64,000 nucleotides of DNA. Source: Physcomitrium patens (taxonomy: Eukaryota > Streptophyta > Bryopsida > Funariales > Funariaceae). The position numbers were made by a program, and so were the translations under genes. Each line of letters begins with the position of its first letter. Positions within the stretch are counted from its first letter, which is position 1. Below are positions 21,915 through 34,931 of this stretch, in pieces. The stretch spans positions 5,067,816-5,131,815 of the forward strand of contig NC_037262.1 of the NCBI RefSeq assembly GCF_000002425.4. The letters are read 5' to 3'. The notes below the pieces were generated by a model. The model saw only the letters and a program-made list of their open reading frames with translations. It ran no database searches and was not told the origin of the DNA.

Positions 21915-24853
21915 ATGGCGAGATGGGGAATGTTGAAGCTTGGTTCGGTTCTGGTGCTATGCGGCTTGATTCTGGCATCTCAGGTGCCGTGTTGCAGCTC
22001 TTCTCCAGCATTTGCTGATTTTGTTATGACGTTGGGACGTGATAGACAGGGCTCAAGACGTTTGGTTGTGCGGGATTGTAGTGTGACTTGGTTTTGTGCA
22101 CGATTCTGGTTTATGCACTAGTGGACGTGGATGTATGGGGTTGTGACGGCAGATTTGGTAGGAATTGGCGTTCCTGACGAAGAGATGAAATGTTGGACGG
22201 TGTTTTAGTGATCGACTATATGGCGTGTTTAGGAAGGTGAAGATTAAGCTGAAGTGGGTACTGGGTTTTTTCCAGGTCGAGGATAGCATGCTGTCATGGA
22301 TGAGTACTAGAGGGTGACCGCCGATCTTACTTTTCTGCATTTTCCTGTGAACCCGCTTGTTGGTGACGTCTTTTTGGGAAGTGAGAATCGGTTATGGTTG
22401 TGAATTGGTGGATGTGGAGCGTTTGTGTGCATGTTTATGTGTCACCGACCAATGCTCACCTCTTGTCTTTAGAGTTGCCACGGATTTGTGCAACATTCTA
22501 GACGCTTCCCTGTTTTACGTTTGTGATGTTGGCAATTTGCGTTTGAAATTGCGACTGTACGGTTGGGTGTAAGAGTTATGTAAGTTGCTTTTTGGTTCCC
22601 CTTGATTTTGGGTGTTCATTTCTGTTGGATTTTTGGTTTGATTGCAGGCTGCCAGGCCCGAGCCTGACCTACTGGAGAATAACCGACTTATTCATCAGGT
22701 AACAAATATTTTCAAGAATTAATCAGAATTAACGGAGGTCTAGTTTCTCCGTCCTTCGGTGACAGTCTACTTGCATTTTTCTGTAGGTTGTTATGCACTC
22801 ACTTTGTTTGGACTGTCAGTATCGCAGCTAACAGTGTCAGTTACTTGTTTCCCGATATGGTATTCCCTTCTCTCTGTTGTGGACGAACAGCAATCGCTTG
22901 TCGACAAAATCAATGCTCATCCGGGAGCAACATGGAAAGCTGGCCTCAATGATCGATTCGCAAAGCATACAGTATGTTTCCAAAATCATGGATGTGCTTA
23001 TTCCCGGAAGTTCACTCTATTCGTTATCTTGTTTGCGACATGTGCGTAGAATCTCTCTAAATTTGAATTTGTTTCGTAAGTAGTTTGTTAAGCAGTATTT
23101 TAATAATAAAGTTGCGTTCAGGTCGAGCACCTGAAGAAGATGTGCGGTGCTAAGATGACACCTGCTAACGAGGTGGAGCCTTCGATCGAGAGGGTCACTC
23201 ACAAGCACAAGAACCTCGATCTCCCGACGGAGTTCGACGCTCGTAAACATTGGAGTCATTGTTCGACAATTGGAGACATTTTAGGTCTGTTGAGTTATTC
23301 TGTAGGCTTCCTAGGATTGTTCTTGGTGCCATTTCTAAAATGCCAGTAGTTGAAGAATGACATTTAGAGTAACGTTGCCCATAATGTGCTTGTGTTGTGA
23401 AATATTTATTCTATGGATGGTTCTGCTCATATTGTGGATGAAATTATGGTTTATTTCAGATCAAGGTCATTGCGGATCATGCTGGGCTTTTGGAGCAGTG
23501 GAGTCATTGACTGATCGCTTCTGCATTCACTTGAACGAAGTAAGTGATCAATTGGGAACGCTATTTTTACGATAATGCGCATGTCCACTTATCTTACATC
23601 ATCTCGTTGGGGGTGCTTCGGAGACCTGTGGTGGTGGGGGTGGTGGAGGAGTCTTTCTTGATGTGGGTCTGAAGCATCTTTGTCTAGTTTGACATCATGG
23701 TCGCTGTCTAACTTCAAATTCATGATAATTGTATTCCAGAGCGTGTCACTATCAGAGAACGATCTCCTAGCTTGTTGTGGATTTGAGTGCGGCGATGGCT
23801 GTGAGGGTGGGTACCCCATCAGGGCTTGGCAATATTTCAAGCGTACCGGAGTTGTGACCAGCAAGGTACATCCGCTTTTTCTCATCCACACAACATTTTA
23901 AGTTTAGGCTTTACGTTGTCTTTAGTTTACTCTTATTTCTTGTTCGCGTCAAGGACCGAAGGCTTTCCATCTTCACGTTGGCTACACACCGCGTTCCAAC
24001 TGTGAACTTTGATTACTCGATTGGATAGGGTTTTTCGTAGGACATTGATCACGTGCCTATAACCAGAGCATTTATTGTATTGCACGTGGTTGTGTGTGCA
24101 GTGTGACCCATACTTTGATCAAAAGGGCTGCGGTCATCCAGGTTGCTATCCTACATATGACACACCCAAATGTTTTAAGCGATGCGTAGACGATGAACTT
24201 TGGGTAAGTTCGAAGCATCTGGGCGTGAGTGCGTATGAAGTGTCCATGGAGCCTGAAGAACTTATGGCTGAGCTCTTCACCAATGGCCCTATTGAAGTGG
24301 CTTTTGACGTTTTTGAGGTAACTGTCCTTCTGAATATGAGCAGTGGGCTTGGGTTTAAAGTTGCTGTTCAGTTGTATTTCTGTAATCCGAAAAAACATCC
24401 CGAATGAAGAAAGATTTGTGAGTCGGATGTGTTGAAGCTTCGGATTCATGTACTAAATGTAACGATCTGGAATTCTGACTACGCAGGACTTCGCACACTA
24501 CAAAACTGGGGTGTACAAGCACCTGTATGGTGGATACATCGGAGGTCATGCTGTTAAGCTGGTTGGTTGGGGAACCACAGATGATGGCGTGGACTATTGG
24601 GTAAGTGGAGTTCATTGGCTTTTACATGTATTGACATTAGTGCAATAGCCTTGGTCTAGGCATGTATGAGTTCTGTTGATTACTTGCTGTGATTAACATC
24701 TTCCTGACCATGCAGAGCATGGTGAACTCTTGGAACACGAACTGGGGAGAGGATGGCACCTTCCGTATTTTGCGAGGAAAAGACGAGTGTGGCATTGAAA
24801 GCAATGCCGTGGCTGGTTTGCCATCTAACAAGGGCCTCCATTCTGCCATGTGA
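21915..24853 (+). CDS. CATHB: Cathepsin B-like papain-family cysteine protease
   Basis: Nine exons: 21915-21983, 22648-22698, 22891-22971, 23122-23284, 23460-23539, 23740-23865, 24102-24317, 24487-24600, 24716-24853. All introns are GT-AG and phases close to 345 residues. A signal peptide ([15 protein letters not shown]) leads a propeptide with [19 protein letters not shown]. The mature enzyme should begin near LPTEFDAR (about residue 101). Catalytic residues are Cys129 in [11 protein letters not shown], His283 in [10 protein letters not shown] and Asn304 in VNSWNTNWG. The occluding loop that gives cathepsin B its carboxydipeptidase activity is present ([15 protein letters not shown]). Plant cathepsin B acts in the vacuole or apoplast, in protein turnover, senescence and defence-related cell death. 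Family length is about 350-360, so it is full length. Exon 1 is the least certain, because its donor (CAG then GTGCCG) is weak. Confidence 0.95.
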
Positions 24854-25959
24854 GATGTGTCACACGATTCGTCTCTGGATGTGCCGATGTGTCCATATTG
24901 TTCTACTGTGTGGAATTTTCAAGCTAATGAGGAGTTGTATTGGCAGAAAAGCAAGTGATCGCTTCACTGTGATCTTGCTTTTTCTGTACTACGCAAAGGT
25001 AGATGCGAATTCCTCGCAGTTTAGATGTTCCATAACTCAACCACACCTGGTAGAGTGTGCATTTGAGACACCTTTCAAGCACCACGTAGATATATTAGCT
25101 CTAGAATACCAAGCGTTGGACCATTTCGTGCCGTGTACATTTTGTGCCATTTGTGCCATTTGTCAATTATCTACAATTCTCTAAAACATTGCCACAGGAA
25201 CCACTCTGTTGAAGTCCAGGGACGAATACATACATGCATGTAACGGCTTACTACAGTCAATTTGTGGAGAATTTTGAGCTTTGTTAGAACTCATTCAATC
25301 CCAATTTTCTTGTGCAACCTCTGGATTTTGGGGTCTACTCCAGACAAACTCACCGTTAGCATTTGCTTGCTTGTAGTTGTGATTTCCACATCTGTTTTTT
25401 TCCTGTCAATACGATATTACCTTAAGAGTTTTGTATTGTGTTTGATGGAGGTCTTGAAGTTATTCTCTTTAGCTTCATTGTACAATTGAATCTTAACAAT
25501 AGAAAGGTTTAGACAATGAAAAAAATATGACACAGATCCTTGTTAGAAAAACACATATTGCAATTTGGTTTGGTTTGGTTTGGTTTGGTTTTTTTTTTTT
25601 TTTCATTTGTCTGTTTATAATTCATTAAAAAGAAATTGAATCACAATGAAGTAATGACCATGACCAAAAATTTCCATACATATTATGAGAGGGACTTTGA
25701 AAAGTAACTTGAAATTTGTTGAAATAAAGTCAATGTTCCTGTTGTCAACTTGGAAAGTCCCTTACAAAACCAATCAAAAAGTTGTCCACGAAAAAGGCAC
25801 ATCAATCAACTCATCATCTCTCCGCGGTCTGTTCCAAAACTCATCCACCAACCCGAAATCAAACATGCGAATTAATGGAGCCGTTCAATTATCATTCGGC
25901 TCAATGAACTCAGCTAAGCTTCTAGTATTCACAGAAAAAAAACTCGCAAGACAAGCAGG
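24854..25959. other. 3' flank of the cathepsin B-like gene and spacer
   Basis: Likely 3' untranslated region, then AT-rich spacer. Holds a short tandem of tttgtgccat near 25138-25163 and a (TTTGG)5 run with a following T tract at 25564-25603. No gene seen. Confidence 0.5.
25564..25603. repeat. (TTTGG)5 followed by poly(T)
   Basis: Five pentamer units (25564-25588) run into fifteen T bases. Simple-sequence DNA. Confidence 0.9.
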
Positions 25960-26330
25960 TCCAACGCCGCATCCGACTATCTCCGAAGCTTCGACGTGAA
26001 GTGCATCGACAGGAGCATCGATCGCCTTTCGGAAGCCGGCTGCGCTTTCCGAGTGTGTGGAGCTGCGCGACGCAACGACGAATCCGTCACCGTTAGGGTT
26101 GCGGTGGCGATTCGTCGAAGGCTATCAGTGTGCGAGACCCTCGTGACGGGGATTTCTACGATAGAAGCAAACCGTGTGCGTCAATCCTGGCCTCGGTTGC
26201 TTCGCCCAACAGGCCATCAGTTGCTGCTGGCGGTGTTCTTGGATCTGCGGGTGCGCGTGCTTGTCGACTCGAGTTTGCTTGGATGAGAGTGGATCACATT
26301 GCCTCGCCGAATTCCGTGCTGTGAGATGGA
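25960..26330. other. Isolated CpG-rich patch with a TTAGGGTT box
   Basis: About 370 bases rich in CpG stand out from AT-rich flanks. The patch contains TTAGGGTT at 26093-26100, resembling the plant telo-box found near starts of housekeeping genes. Several frames stay open through it on the plus strand, none with a known domain. It could be the 5' end of an unrecognised or lost gene. Confidence 0.35.
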
Positions 26331-29300
26331 GGTTTTTTGGGGTGGATGTACACAGGCACTGATGCCCACCAGTGCCTGCCTCGGGTTAGCAAGCTCAGCA
26401 TGTAATGGTATCGATTGTGAGATTTTGCATTGGGTCAGGACAAGATTCCAGGAAAGGAGGTCTAGTGTGATCTTCTTACACATGGAATCATTATCACACT
26501 CGAAGTTTCAGTTAGATGGCTTGAGTTGATTGATTGATTGATTGATGACCGGAGACAATTTATGTCCAACGTGATGAGGGCTCAGCAAATGGGTTGAATG
26601 TGGGCTGCGGAGGAACCCCTTTTCTGCTCGTGCTGACTCGAACTTGCGGACTGCCCTCTTGTTCTTGAACAGCTGCATCGGTGGAATGATGTAATCCTAA
26701 GTTTGCAAGAGTGCCTTGTATTCATCACGAACACGATTCGTTGAAGAAGATGATCCAAAAGAAGCGTCTAGACCACATCTTTGGCTGTTCTCAGCAGCGG
26801 ACGATTGCTCGAATAGCATAGAATTGTATATGGAATATTTGAAACAGATGTCGGTTCTAACAAGTTCAGATTCTCCGAATCGAATTTTGCACATTATTTA
26901 CACAGGATGTGCTGTATCGACTATTTCTCCGCTTTCATGTATATATTGCGCGGATTCTCCCTAGCCGTTCGTAAGCTCATAACGATGGTACTTCACCCAC
27001 GTTCAGAAAGAAACACTATGAACTACAACTAATTTTCTGGATAACTAGCTTTCTGTAAAACAGCATCTACTGTCAAGCAGCTAAAACGCCGACTTCCGAC
27101 ACACTGGAAGTCACACTCGTTAACTGCATACCCTGCATATTTACTTCTGTTCGAGTCTTCTGAAACAAGTCAAAGCATGAGTCGATTCTGTACTGCTTTT
27201 TAGCAACGTACAGAGAGATACTGTTTATCTTGACAAGTAGTGCAAGTTTGCCATCTTTACTGCTTTATTTCATGGATTTTCAAAAGAATAACAATTGCAA
27301 TGCTGATGCATACATCTTGCAACCACAACTAAAACCAATGTTCATTTGAAATTGAATGCATTAGCTATTAGTATATTTATACATAAACATGAAACAAAAT
27401 CTGAGAGGAAGGTATTTGACTTACAAAGATTTTTGGTCTGTGAAGTCTAGGTCTTGAAAGTGAAGATCAAAAATTTGTTTAGAAGTCTCTGGGGTTTTTG
27501 ATTTGATGGAATGACTTAAATTACAGATCTGATTGCAAGAATCATGGCGTCTGAAAAGCAACTGCTCTTTGATGAAGACTTTATCAATATAAAAAAATTA
27601 ACAAACAACTATCTTGATCCAAACTTAATGATGACAATTATTTTAAAAAAATAATGTTTATAATGAATAACTAATAACATAAACAAAAATGATATTATAT
27701 AGTTTTTTTAAATCCATCATATTAAAAAATTAATACTATTTCCTACATAGCATCTAAAACCTCTAATTACATATGAATTGCATGCTGGTGATCAAAGGAC
27801 CAGAAGGTTTAATTGCATGTCATAAGTACTATTGATAAATGACTCATTTTAGTTTTGTAAAACATTTCAACCAGCACAGCCATTTACAACACTAAAAAGA
27901 TTAAGAACCAAGCCTACCAGAATATTAATGACACAAGACTCGCACAATGAACCTTTCAGAAGCATTAGCAACTACTTAGATCGACTTTCAACACTTTCAG
28001 CACTAAAGAGACAATCGTTATTCTCAAAAAATCTGCACAAGTTAACACTTCTAGAGCTCTGCAAAGTTGACGAGACTTAAACGTATACATAAAATCACGT
28101 GCACACATTTGAGGATATTATGAATTGGTAATGCCTCATCCAAAGAGCTGTCGCTTCCCAGACGCCTTGTTAATTGCAACAAGAGCTGTAGTGTAAAGTC
28201 ATGAGTCTGTCATGAGGAGCGATGCTTGTCAAGAAACAAAATGAGGTGCTGTGCAACAATATCCTCTGGTGTCCTGCACTAATTGGCATACCTCTAGCAT
28301 TCTGCGGTTCATGAGTCGCCGAGCTGCGGTTTATGAGAAGCCAGTGTGTCATGAGAATTGCTCCAACATGCTGTGACTGGGTGTTCATAAATACTGACTT
28401 GGGGACTGGCGGTAGGACCAGCTTCTCCCAAAAGGCCGCCCACAATGAGCAGCGAAAAGCTATGAAGTGTGGGCTGCTTTACCCAGCCGTTTTATTTTGG
28501 AAGGATCATAATTTACCGGTACCCACTCGCATGTATGTCAGCGGCTGAGCAGCGAGACACCAGGAAAAGTAAGCCATATCATTTGACAGCTAGAATTAGG
28601 AATCCATAGAAGTGGACACGGAGTACAAGATGGTTAGGAGGACTTGTACATGTTGTCGCGATGCATAGGATCAGACATCATTCACTGATAGGCACCGAAA
28701 TGTAGGTGCCGGTAGCGGGCTATCAATTGTCTTATGTTTGGAACTGGGGCCTAAGATCTTCCTTTGTATGCAACGTCATGCAAACTGAAGATTACGGAGT
28801 GGATTAGGACCAAGCTGACGTAGAACTCTTGCATCGAGGTGCTAATCTGGGATTAGCAACCAGGGAACGGGGAGAAATGTTGGTAGAGCTGGACAAGGTC
28901 CTTCGCTTTCAAACCAGCGGGTGGACTGTTGCTTTGCCCACGTTGTGACCTCGGATTTCTCTTCTCGTGGGGAGAGAGAAATTATTTACCAGTTTACAGA
29001 ACACGGTATAAAAACTCTGTTGAGTCTCTTTCAAAGCCAAGGTCTCACTTGTTGGCCCCTAGTGACTACCTTCCATGGATACAATGTAATCACCTTCTAA
29101 AATCTGGTACATGTAAACTGAACCATGACGTCGCCTAAACACCTAGGCAATCTAAATGTAAAGGAAGAAATATCATAAAGAAAATCTCTCCGCAGTGTGA
29201 GCTTCTAAGTGAATACCTGGGACGCTACTAGACGTAGTTGATTGTACATGCTCTAAAAGTCTACCGCCTCCGATGCACGCCTGAACCCTCGGATATAAAA

Positions 29301-29721
29301 GGTATAAGCAACTTCGCCTGCAGGAAATAGTACGCAGACTTGGTTTACGTATAATACATACATGCATACATATTAAATATTATTTTGGCTCTCTTTGGCT
29401 GTCCTAACATGTGCTCTTCTCTAGCTTTTCCTGTCAGTTTATTTTAGGGAGAAGTAGAGGTGTTTTTGGTTTGAAGTCTTGTTATAATGCTTATTTGTAT
29501 TTATTTGTGATTTTGGTGAATGGCTTTAGTGATTGGCTCAATATTGTTTTTAAAATTAGATTGGTTGATTGTGTTGGTTGCAACCAACCCAATCTAGATT
29601 TTTTTTTTTTATTTTTTTGTCTTTTATTCCTTGGTCATTGCTGTCTTGGAGTAATGTTGAAATTGTGTTAAAATAAATCAAGCCACACTTACTAGTGAAG
29701 TGCTACTTTATTACAAACCCT
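26331..29721. other. Unresolved intergenic stretch
   Basis: Mixed composition. 26331-27500 and 28100-29370 are gene-like in base content with only short open frames on both strands, and 27560-28000 is AT-rich. No protein family, tRNA or transposon was recognised. A (GATT)5 run lies at about 26526-26545 and a hairpin at 26353-26378. Confidence 0.4.
26353..26378. repeat. Perfect 9-bp inverted repeat (hairpin)
   Basis: CAGGCACTG (26353-26361) and its exact complement CAGTGCCTG (26370-26378) flank an eight-base spacer. It is GC-rich for the area. No function can be assigned. Confidence 0.8.
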
Positions 29722-29973
29722 TGCTTTGTAGCAAGCTTCTATTGCAATTATAGTGCCTCTCTTGCTCCCTCATTACATTTTAATCTTATCTCAATCTATT
29801 GTTCTATGGTGACTTCTTATTATAGTCGTGGCCCTTCCATTCCTAATTCATTGTGTTCTAGTCATGTTGCAACTCCATGCTTAGTAGCAACCTCATATTC
29901 TAATTGTGGTATTTCTCCCAATTCCTTGTTACATTCTAGTCTTGTCAAAACCTCTTGCTTTGTCTTACTTTGA
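29722..29973 (+). repeat. Codon-phased 78-bp degenerate tandem repeat
   Basis: Units start at 29722, 29800, 29878 and a partial one at 29956. Every unit begins with a TGC/TGT codon, and the 26-codon period keeps one reading frame open across three units (within the frame 29695-29973). Shared positions include an aromatic pair after about six codons and Pro-Asn-Ser-Leu in units 2 and 3. Conservation is better at the peptide level than would be needed for a simple satellite, but the frame has no known domain. Confidence 0.7.
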
Positions 29974-31992
29974 GACCCTATTTTTTCAGTGCATAAGTAA
30001 AATTGTCATTAGTTTATCTTCCAACCTATGTTTTTCACCTTTCAAGCTCCAATTTAGTACACATGTGAAGAACAAATACTACACTTTTTTACTTTAAGGT
30101 AAATAATTGAATATGTCATTCTTATTGCTAGCAATACAATTAAATTTACATGCCACTAAATGTTTCTTATACTATTTAATAGTTCATATATACATTATTA
30201 TAAGTGCAAAAGTAGCATTTATAAAGTATTTATGAAACATGTTTTGATTGCTTGTCTTTAATGCTCTAAACTTGGCATTTAACCAGGTACTAAAGAATTA
30301 AAAATAAAAGATAAATAAAAATATTGATAAAAATACACTTCTAAAATGAGAAATTTATAATAGAATGCAACAAATATTATATCTTTATATGTAACATAAA
30401 AGAAATAAAGAGTATTTTGTTTCAAGAATAAAAATATTTATGGTTTAAGTCTTTTTATAATATACAATTCTTAGTATAAAGAAATATCTTAAAAGACATT
30501 ATTATCAAACCTATGGTATATTTTTAATTAAATATTATTATTTTTATAATAATTTATAATAATATTTTAAAATTTTATAGGATTTTATTAAAAAATTATA
30601 TTTTAAGTTTTTTAGATGTTTTTAGAAATATAAAAAAATAATAAATTGAATATTTTTTTATTCTTTTCTTTTTATGACTCTAAATATGTAATAGTTGTTA
30701 AGTTTTTGTTGTTATTTCAAAACTATATGAATATAATATATTTTAGGATATTTATTTTTTCTAATTTAAAGAATATAAGACTATAAGAAAGTAACAAAAT
30801 TTAATGTTTTTTTAGATATTTTTGGAAGTCTAAAAATTTGATAGATTCTAGGATTTTTTTTTATAAGTATAGAGATATGGTGGATTTTAAGATTTTTTAT
30901 TTTTAAAAATTTATGAAAGAAATAGAATTAAATTATATATATTACTTCTAATTTTTAATTTTATTTTACCAATAATAGATTTTTATAATATATTTTTGAT
31001 TAATTATATAAAAAGTAGAAAAAATATAAAGATAAGCTTTTTAAATAATTTGAGTAAATTTATAGAAAAAGTTGTGGAATCAAATTCAATGCATAATTTT
31101 TGGAAGATAAAATTCTAAGGTTTTAGAGATCCTATATCTTTGGTATGTAATTTTTAATCTTTTTTTGGATTAAACATGAGGTTTTTATGATAATGCTATA
31201 CAAAGATATTTTTGCAAAGTTCATATTATTTTCTTCTTTATTATTTACCTAATTTTTCTTCAAAACTTATATTGAAACTTTATGGAATTTACTATAGTAC
31301 TAAATGTACAAGATTAGTAACTATGGAACCATATCAAAATAAAAAGAGGTATATATCTTAGAATGCTATTCAACTTAATCCAATTGGATATAGATTTTGA
31401 ACCTAAGTTGATAATCTAAGTATATTCTTTAAACAAAAAAGAGATTTTATGAATGTTTTTGTGTAAAGAAAATATAAAACTAAACCTCATATATTAGAAA
31501 ATTAAACATGTTTTTTAATAAAATAAATAAATAAATAAATAAATAAATATATATATATATATATATATCATTGTATTTATATTATAAACTATATTTTTTT
31601 AATAAAATTTACTTATTTGTATAATTAAGTCTATTTATTGATGTTATATGTAACTTATTATATATAATTTAAAAATAATATATACATGTATTTTATAATA
31701 AAAATTAAATTCATAAATATTTTATTATTAATAATTAAAAATATTTTGATCACAAAAATTACATATTATTATATATGTGATTATAAAGATAAAATATAAA
31801 ATCTAAATATTTTATTTAATATTATAGTGAATTATAATATAAGAACCAATTATTAAATATTATAAAATATTATCTTATGTTTCATAATTAATAATTATAA
31901 TATTCATAATAAATATTAATATTAAAATAAATAATTATATGAATATTTTATTATAATGAATATAATGATTATAATAAATATAATAAGAAATT
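29974..31992. other. Very AT-rich intergenic stretch
   Basis: Extremely AT-rich, with an (AAAT)n-(TA)n tract at about 31519-31568. Short homologous-looking AT motifs recur but no element boundaries were found. No gene. Confidence 0.6.
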
Positions 31993-32558
31993 GCTAGTTG
32001 AACATCCATTTTTTTATTATGTGGACACTCTTCTTTCTTCCTATGCCACACTCTTTGTTAACACATAATAATATCATCATTAGAACATTATTTTATATTT
32101 TACATCTATGTACCTCTAATAATTATGGATAGTTGCACATATTATATTTAATGTTACTACATTCAATAATTTCTTTTCTCATTCTATACTAATTGAAATG
32201 AAAAAGGTTTTTGTTGGATGTCAGAGGAGGAAAATGAAGCTACACTACTAATAGGTTTTTTTCTTTTAGGTATAAATTATAGATTTTTTATATTTTGATT
32301 TGTTTGTAAAATGTTTTGGACCTATTACTTCAAAAGTAATTTTTGATGCAATAAAACTTTTTCATGAAGTATTGTAATTTGCAACAACATATCTTTAAAG
32401 CTTGGATTGTGTGATATTTTTTCATCTAATGAAGGTGGTTTAACCACTAATGTTGATGATAATAATTAAAAATATGAAGTTTTAGAAACATAAAATACTT
32501 ATTGTTGTTTGGTAGAAACAAATGCAAGTTTAGATTATATATTTATCCACTATATGAG

Positions 32559-32570
<12 letters not shown>

Positions 32571-32596
<26 letters not shown>

Positions 32597-32615
32597 GTTT
32601 TTTTTTTTTTTTTTT
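32571..32615. repeat. (ATT)n microsatellite followed by poly(T)
   Basis: About eight to nine ATT units, then a T run, inside the inverted-repeat element. Confidence 0.9.
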
Positions 32616-32832
32616 GAATTCTTCAAAAATCTTATATAAGGCCTAGTAGGAGTTTTTGAATAAAAATGCATTAATAAAAAATATAGTGTAATAAAATTTT
32701 GGTAGATTTATACGTAATTCTATGACATATAGCATAATCTTGATATTTTATGGATAGAATTATTTTTTTGTATATATCTTTTAAGTTCCTAGTTAATACC
32801 ACAATCTATTTTGTATTATCAAAGTTTTTTTT

Positions 32833-32839
<7 letters not shown>

Positions 32840-32872
<33 letters not shown>
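32840..32872. repeat. (TA)n microsatellite
   Basis: About sixteen TA units inside the inverted-repeat element. Confidence 0.9.
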
Positions 32873-32876
<4 letters not shown>

Positions 32877-34931
32877 GATAACCAAATGCCTAAAATGCAT
32901 CACCTTTCTTATCCACATGCAAACAAAGCAAGCTTAATGTGAGACTCAAGTTGCCTACAAGTAGTCAATAACTTCTTTCATAATGGTTTGAAATCTTTAC
33001 ACCTCTATCCACAAGGTTTAAAATTTTTCCTCTATATCAAGGCAAACATCATCTCTTTAATGTTGCATGAAAGATTCAAAATATTCAATGGTTTTAAATA
33101 ACTTAATTTTTTTTGAAATGCTCTTCTCAATCTACCATATACAAAATAAATTAGCTTCAACATTTTTAAAAACCTCCTCAATAGCTTCTATCAATGCAAG
33201 TTCTCTATTTTTCATTATCACCTATGGTACCTTTCTATCTCTTAAAAGATTTCAAATATGTTTCAAGGCTTACAAGAAAATTGTATTTTTTTTGTCTTGC
33301 ATAAAATATAAACCAAATATAAAAAAAGAAAATGTTGGTAGCTATATATCTAATAATGTGGAAGAAAAGCATGTTAAACATGATCAAGTAATAAAAATAA
33401 AAAGATAAATATTAGAATGCACAAGAAAGATCTAATGCCAACTATACAGATAATTTCTAAAACAATTTAATTAGAAATTGAATTTTACTTACACAAGAAA
33501 ATAATACACACTTAAACATAAATATAAATTTGATGCATGCATATTGTCAATGCCATGGAAGAAGCTAAAAATTGAAAAAACTCAATTTTAAGATTTATAC
33601 AAAAAAGAAAAAAATTCAAGTAGAAATAATTCTTTATAAAATAAGAAAAAAAATATCAACTATCAATAATCATTAAATTCAGAGCATTATAAATCCACAT
33701 TATTTTATCAAGTTCTTCTATTGTAATAACATTGATAAGACAATGCAATAAAGGCATCTTTCACAAACATGTAGTAAGATGAAGACCTTTAAAATATACA
33801 TAAAGAAAAAAGATTCATTGATTGATTTTGAATATAAAATCTACCAATAAAATTCTAAATATTTCTTTTCAAGAGCTACAAAAAATTTTAAGTTCAAAAA
33901 TAAATGTGTGCAACACCCAACAACATTATATTTGAAAGCAATAAAAATAGTGTTTGCATGCATTTTAATCAACAATGCTTTTAATGAAGTACAATCTTGT
34001 AGGTCAACTATTTACAATTATTATTTTGCATTATATGTATCTTGAATAATGAATCAAAAAATATTATTTTACTAGAAAATACTAAACATAGTTTTTTTAA
34101 TAGTAGCTCATGTTTTGCTTATTTGTTTCATAGCAACAACATCATTAGAAGATACAAAATATACAGTAAAATATGAAAAAAGATTTGGAGTAAGATCATA
34201 ATTGTGGTCCTTTATCTTAATAATCAGCTTCCACAACTTATTACTATCATCTATTCATTCTAAGATAGAATTCTATGGATACTTGCATTTGTACCATCTA
34301 TTCATTGCAAGATAGATTTCTATAGACTATAGAAATCCATACTATTGGCCACAAAAAATATTTACTAAATATTATTATTGGGAGCTTCCAAGCTACATGC
34401 TTAGTGATCTTGCAATGCTATTCTCAGCAACGTGTAGCAACAACTTCACTTTTGATAAAAACAATGAGATATGAAGCCAATCAAAGATGGTTTTTGTCTC
34501 CTTTGCTTTATCCTATTGATTTATTTCCTTAAGTTGTTTTATATAAGAAATACTTGCATTTATGTCAATTGGTTTTTTATATGAGGCCCTTTTTAAGATT
34601 AAAATAAGTGTTATTTTTTTAATATATGAGAAATGTTTTGCACAACAAAATTAAACTTTACATATGATATTAATCTTGGATTTTTTGTTGCACAAGTATT
34701 GTATCTCATATCCAAACTCATTCATATTTGCTCTTATTGTTGCCTCTACTTCTTCCAATTTTAGATATATAGATTATGAAATATGGCTGTTATTGTGTGT
34801 ATTTGGGCAAGATGTTTGTTTGGAAATACAAACAAGTTGGTGACAAAGAATTTGAATTTTGAATGAGTGGCTTTAGTTTCATAGGCTTGCACTGAGTGTC
34901 TACATAGTAAAAAAGAGGGTGTCTACCTAGC

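Larger units (their letters stand above)
31993..34931. mobile_element. Decayed DNA transposon with imperfect terminal inverted repeats
   Basis: The first 38 bases (31993-32030, beginning GCTAGTTGAACATCC) match the reverse complement of the last 38 (34894-34931, beginning GCTAGGTAGACACCC on the minus strand) at 30 of 38 positions without gaps. Most differences are transitions, and weaker similarity continues inward with one gap (CCTATG). Length is about 2.94 kb, which suits an autonomous element. The interior read on the minus strand shows coding-like fragments but many stops. A short Cys-containing stretch near 34650 is reminiscent of a BED zinc finger, so hAT is possible; this is weak. A clear target-site duplication was not found. 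The interior also contains (ATT)n and (TA)n tracts. The element is old and non-functional. Confidence 0.6.

Noticed and set aside
33067-33408. 113-residue frame as a host gene
   Set aside because: It lies inside the inverted-repeat transposon, is Lys/Ile/Phe-rich as expected of AT-rich DNA, and has no known domain.
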